Shown one piece after another: positions 60,571 through 64,000 of a stretch of 64,000 nucleotides of DNA. The notes under the pieces were generated by a model. That model worked only from the letters and a program-made list of their open reading frames with translations. It made no database searches and had not been told where the DNA came from. Made by a program: the position numbers and the translations under genes. Positions within the stretch are counted from its first letter, which is position 1. Every line of letters begins with the position of its first letter. The DNA is from Mytilisepta virgata (lineage: Eukaryota > Mollusca > Bivalvia > Mytilida > Mytilidae), in contig CM051511.1 of assembly GCA_028015205.1 (NCBI GenBank), positions 32,790,001-32,854,000 of the forward strand, given 5' to 3'.

Positions 60571-61454
60571 ATTTTTATATGCATTGTAATCTCTTACTTT
60601 TAGATGTAAGTAATACTACGATTTTTTGATAAATAAAAAGAAATAGTCTATCATATTCCATCTATTGATTTGTGTTTATTTTTTATTTTTATTTAGTTTT
60701 GCAGTGGTTTGGTTTTTCTTTTAGGATGTAAATTATATTTTTGAATAGGACATCTATAACGAATGTTATTCATCCAAAACGGAATTTAGCTTGTCGAATT
60801 AAAATTTTTAATCAATGCTTTAAACTAAATATCAAAGTCACTTAATCATGTTAATTGACATTATTCTTTTTACAGATCAAATATAAATAATTCAGAGTTG
60901 ATAGGATTCTAATTCTTTGCAAAGGAAGTATTACCAATGCATAAATATTTTTCCTTTGATTTCTGATTACCTTGATTTAGCACGGAAATAACATTCACTT
61001 ATAAACAGTATAATTGTTGATAGTACCTTGGTAACGGCGTTTAATATATGCATAAATAAGGTCTTAAGCTTTCAATTTCAAACCTGGGGTCACTTCTGGT
61101 TCAATATGCGCTGGTGATGTCCATTACAATTAGTTTTAAGTAAATTTGTATTTTTCTATTTGTATTCTAGGTATTTTGTTTGCTCTTTGAAAAACAGCTT
61201 TTTAGATTGATCGATACAAAATATTATTCTTATATGACTTGCTTCAAACGCTTAATGTTTATACGGATATTTGATTCCAAAAAACTAAGTATGTTGCGAA
61301 ACAGCTCATGCGACAATAGATAACAAGAAAAATAAATGGAAATGGTGAGCTGTCAAAAGGGGCGTAAAACGACTAAAAGTATGAAATACACAAGTCGAAC
61401 AAAACCAAATATAAAATCGTAAAACAACAACACAACAAACTAAAAAGTTAAAAA

Positions 61455-61493
61455 TACTCAACGTTTCGACCAATATGGTCTTGATCACGAGTA
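61455..61493 (-). ncRNA. hammerhead-like fold, left arm copy
   Basis: Reverse-strand copy with the same 39 bases as the fold at 61858-61896. Confidence 0.45.
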
Positions 61494-61857
61494 TGTAAAA
61501 AATAAAAAAATAAAAAGATGTTGACTCTTTGAAACCCAGAGCAAGACTGAGTCCGACCCCGTGGAATTAATGTAAAAAATTCTTAATTTCAATTCATTTA
61601 CTTAGTATGCACACTTTTACAGTTATCTTATATGGTACATTTTCTATACATCACAACGTCAAATATGTTATTTTACTTATTTTTACTATATAGTTTTACT
61701 ATCTACCTTGCCATTTATGTATTTTCTATGAAGTACATTTTACTGAGGACACACACGTCAAATATTTTTTTGTTTTTGTTTACATTTTATGTACGGACTC
61801 AGTCTTGCTCTGGGTTTCAAAGAGTCAACACCTTTTTATTTTTTTTTATTTTTTACA

Positions 61858-61896
61858 TACTCGTGATCAAGACCATATTGGTCGAAACGTTGAGTA
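61858..61896 (+). ncRNA. hammerhead-like fold, right arm copy
   Basis: Outer stem TACTC/GAGTA; core GTGATCA in place of CTGATGA; stem II GACC-ATATT-GGTC; then GAAAC and GTT. Positions 3 and 8 of the core are both changed (C to G and G to C), which would keep the 3-8 pair. Confidence 0.45.
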
Positions 61897-62181
61897 TTTT
61901 TAACTTTTAAGTTTGTTGTTGTTTTACGATTTTATATTTGGTTTTGCTCGACTTGTGTATTTCATAGATTTTAGTCGTTTTACGCCCCTTTTGATATTTG
62001 ATTCCAACGTGACAGACGTCAGACGGTTGTTTGGAAACGTAATAGTCAAGTTCCCCAAAAGTTTAACGACGTCATAGGTCATAGTATAATTTGCGTTGTG
62101 TTATGGCGTCTTCGTGTCTGAATAGCTATGTTGCAGCGTTTCAAAATGTCGTAGAAACTGTCCTTATAATAATAGAAATAA

Positions 62182-62308
62182 TTCACGATGGCTTCAAAAT
62201 ATCCTGATTTTACCACAGGTAGGCCCTTTAAGTCAAATATTTAGTCACGACTCGCTGTTAAAAGGGCCTGCCCTTGGTAAAATCAGGATATTTTGAAACC
62301 ACTGTGAA
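62182..62308. mobile_element. foldback element with ~50-base arms
   Basis: Arms 62182-62231 and 62258-62308 contain TTCAAAATATCCTGATTTTA and its complement. Weaker pairing extends about 12 bases outward on both sides. Loop of 26 bases. Confidence 0.85.
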
Positions 62309-62319
62309 TTTATTCTAAA

Positions 62320-63360
62320 TTCTCCTCAAAAGGTTACTACATGTAAAAACTGGGTGCATCCGTTACTGTGATATTTGTTTTAAATTAATCAGCAAAGATA
62401 TTCATTTTACGATCGTTATAACAAATTTTCAACTGCAATTTGACGGGCATCCTTAAAGACAGGAAATGAATATTTAATGGAACAATTGATGCCTATTTCA
62501 TAAGAGATGACTTTGATAGTGATTTCTTAAGATACCGTATTTTAATTTGTTTAAATTCTATTTTTTGCTTGCTTTTTCCGATATTGATACTGTTTGGGTT
62601 GTTCCAAAAATCCATATTCAAACGTGAATGTTACAAGGAATTAAAGGGGGATTTTACTACACCGAAATCCGTATGCAAAATATAGCTAATCGTGTATATC
62701 CAAGAAACTGAGGAAAGTTCCTAATGAATTCGACCATTTGCATCCATATTTCTATCTTATTGCTTGTGGTCTTAACAGTGCGATACACAAATTTTAAACA
62801 CGACCCCATAGACCATTACATTATAATCAGTTGGCTCTTTTTTTATCGAAGGTCTAGACCACTGGAACTAATTGTGATAGGGATAACTCAAGAACAATTC
62901 TATAAAGTTTTTGTCACAATTAATGCATCGAGAGCATTAAAAGAAAAGAGTGCTTTTTAATTTGTTCAACGTCTAGATATTCTAATAAAAATATTAAAAG
63001 GTAGTATCCAAGGGTCAGTTTTTCAAACTCTATCCCCAGCTGACCAAGTGATTTCACTCAAAGAACAGGTAACAAAGATGAAGGTAAATTGATGGCAATA
63101 GCACTATCGGTACAAAGGCCTAGTGGGTCAGAGGTAAGGCAGATGATAGAATATAGAAAACGTATGCTTGATTGGCATCACTTTAATATATTCATAGCCA
63201 CTTACTTTAGTATTTGCTTGTAGTGTGTTAATTTTTTTTAGAACTTCGAACCTTTGGTGCTAGAAGCAATTGAATTTATACGTTTTAATGAATTTCCTTG
63301 AGGCCTTGATATGTTCATGTAGAGGAATTTGTTTCTGTCCAATAATGTTGGAAAAAAAAT
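62320..63360. other. no recognisable feature
   Basis: AT-rich DNA. A 78-codon open frame at 62724-62960 (+) starts with a hydrophobic stretch but has no domain or splice context I can defend. Confidence 0.35.
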
Positions 63361-64000
63361 AACAATCCAAAGATACTAATATTAGATATAGTAAATTTAT
63401 ACTATGCTGTATAAAACCGAAACATTTGGAAGACCAAACACCAAACTTATATTAAACAAGAAGTATTCAACCAAAAATACCGAAATAGGAAGCCAAATTT
63501 CAGCTAAGGAACGAGGCATTTCTACCATGTGCAATACAAGGAATGAATCCTTAGTATTTCTATTATTTTTGAATTTTGCTAAATACTGGTAATTTCTGTA
63601 ACAAGTCAATGAATAATCATGTCAGACAAGTCTGACGACTGGGTTGGCGAATACCATTGCGGACCTAGTGTCCACCAGCAGAGGCATCATCCCAGGAATT
63701 TTAAAATAACAATCCAAAGATACTAATATTAGATATAGTAAATTTATACAATGCTGTATACGACGCATTTCAAGGAGTTACCTCTCATCAGCAGCATTAA
63801 AACCGAAACATTTGGAGGACCAAAAACCAAACTTATATTAAAAAAGAATTACTCAACCAAAAATACCGAAATAGGAAGCCAAATTTCAGCTAAGGAGATC
63901 TACTATGTGCAATACAAGGAATGAACCCTTAGTATTTCTATTATTTTTGAATTTTGCTAAATACTGATAATTTCTGTAATAAATCAATGAATAATCATGT
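63361..64000 (+). repeat. direct duplication, period 347 bases, running off the window
   Basis: 63361-63622 and 63708-64000 are close copies (AACAATCCAAAGATACTAAT start, CAATGAATAATCATGT end). Copy 2 has about 40 extra bases near 63760-63800 (GACGCATTTCAAGGAGTTAC...). Copy 1 has about 10 extra bases after AGCTAAGGA. The 85-base linker 63623-63707 contains CCACCAGCAGAGGCATC, echoing CATCAGCAGCAT in copy 2's insert. The array may continue beyond the window. Confidence 0.88.

Larger units (their letters stand above)
61352..61994. mobile_element. inverted pair of Penelope-type termini
   Basis: Arms 61352-61555 and 61794-61994 are inverted copies of about 200 bases, separated by 238 bases of unrelated AT-rich DNA. 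Each arm carries a hammerhead-like fold and a GACTCTTTGAAACCCAGAGC block also found at 18.57 kb. Open frames crossing the arms share a meaningless ending because of the inversion. Confidence 0.8.

Overview
The window reads as AT-rich bivalve-mollusc nuclear DNA, most likely from a mussel (Mytilidae). The evidence is large introns, a dense mix of short interspersed elements, MITEs, foldback elements and Penelope-like retroelement fragments, and a repeat vocabulary I recognise from mussel genomes. The genus call rests on recall of those repeats and has not been checked by a search. Genes are few; most of the window is transposable-element debris.

Two genes are well supported. The first (+ strand, 1064-11154) is a three-exon gene for a secreted protein of 251 residues: signal peptide, PAN/apple-like domain and a C-type lectin domain. 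It has consensus splice sites and consistent phase-1 junctions. Its second intron is about 8.6 kb and carries a stack of mobile elements. The second (- strand, 42839-44080) is an intronless rhodopsin-class GPCR of 413 residues resembling the invertebrate myosuppressin/FMRFamide receptor (DMSR) group. The two genes are far apart and show no sign of acting together.

Broken coding remnants are a Tc1/mariner-type transposase N-terminus at 6.7 kb (-), a Penelope-like reverse transcriptase at 14.7-15.8 kb (+), a Penelope-like GIY-YIG C-terminus at 19.1 kb (+), and a Myb/SANT-like (Harbinger/NAIF1-type) exon at 32.4 kb (-) that still ends in a perfect splice donor.

Mobile elements by region. Lectin gene and its intron (1-11 kb): foldbacks, pogo-like and long-TIR MITEs, a transposon with palindrome arrays, and a tRNA-derived SINE. 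11-20 kb: three hairpin or inverted-repeat elements, Penelope debris and a SINE nested in it. 20-42 kb: second SINE family, TTAA-flanked MITE, two further palindrome-array loci, several foldbacks. 42-44 kb: GPCR. 44-64 kb: more MITEs and SINEs, an inverted pair of Penelope termini with a hammerhead-like fold, and a direct duplication running off the window end.

The most unusual signals are: (1) four loci where a different short palindrome is reiterated into an array, at least three of them bounded by inverted repeats and one carrying a transposase remnant; (2) a hammerhead-ribozyme-like fold at Penelope-type termini, supported by covarying stems; (3) foldback elements with unrelated stems but a shared 10-base loop motif.
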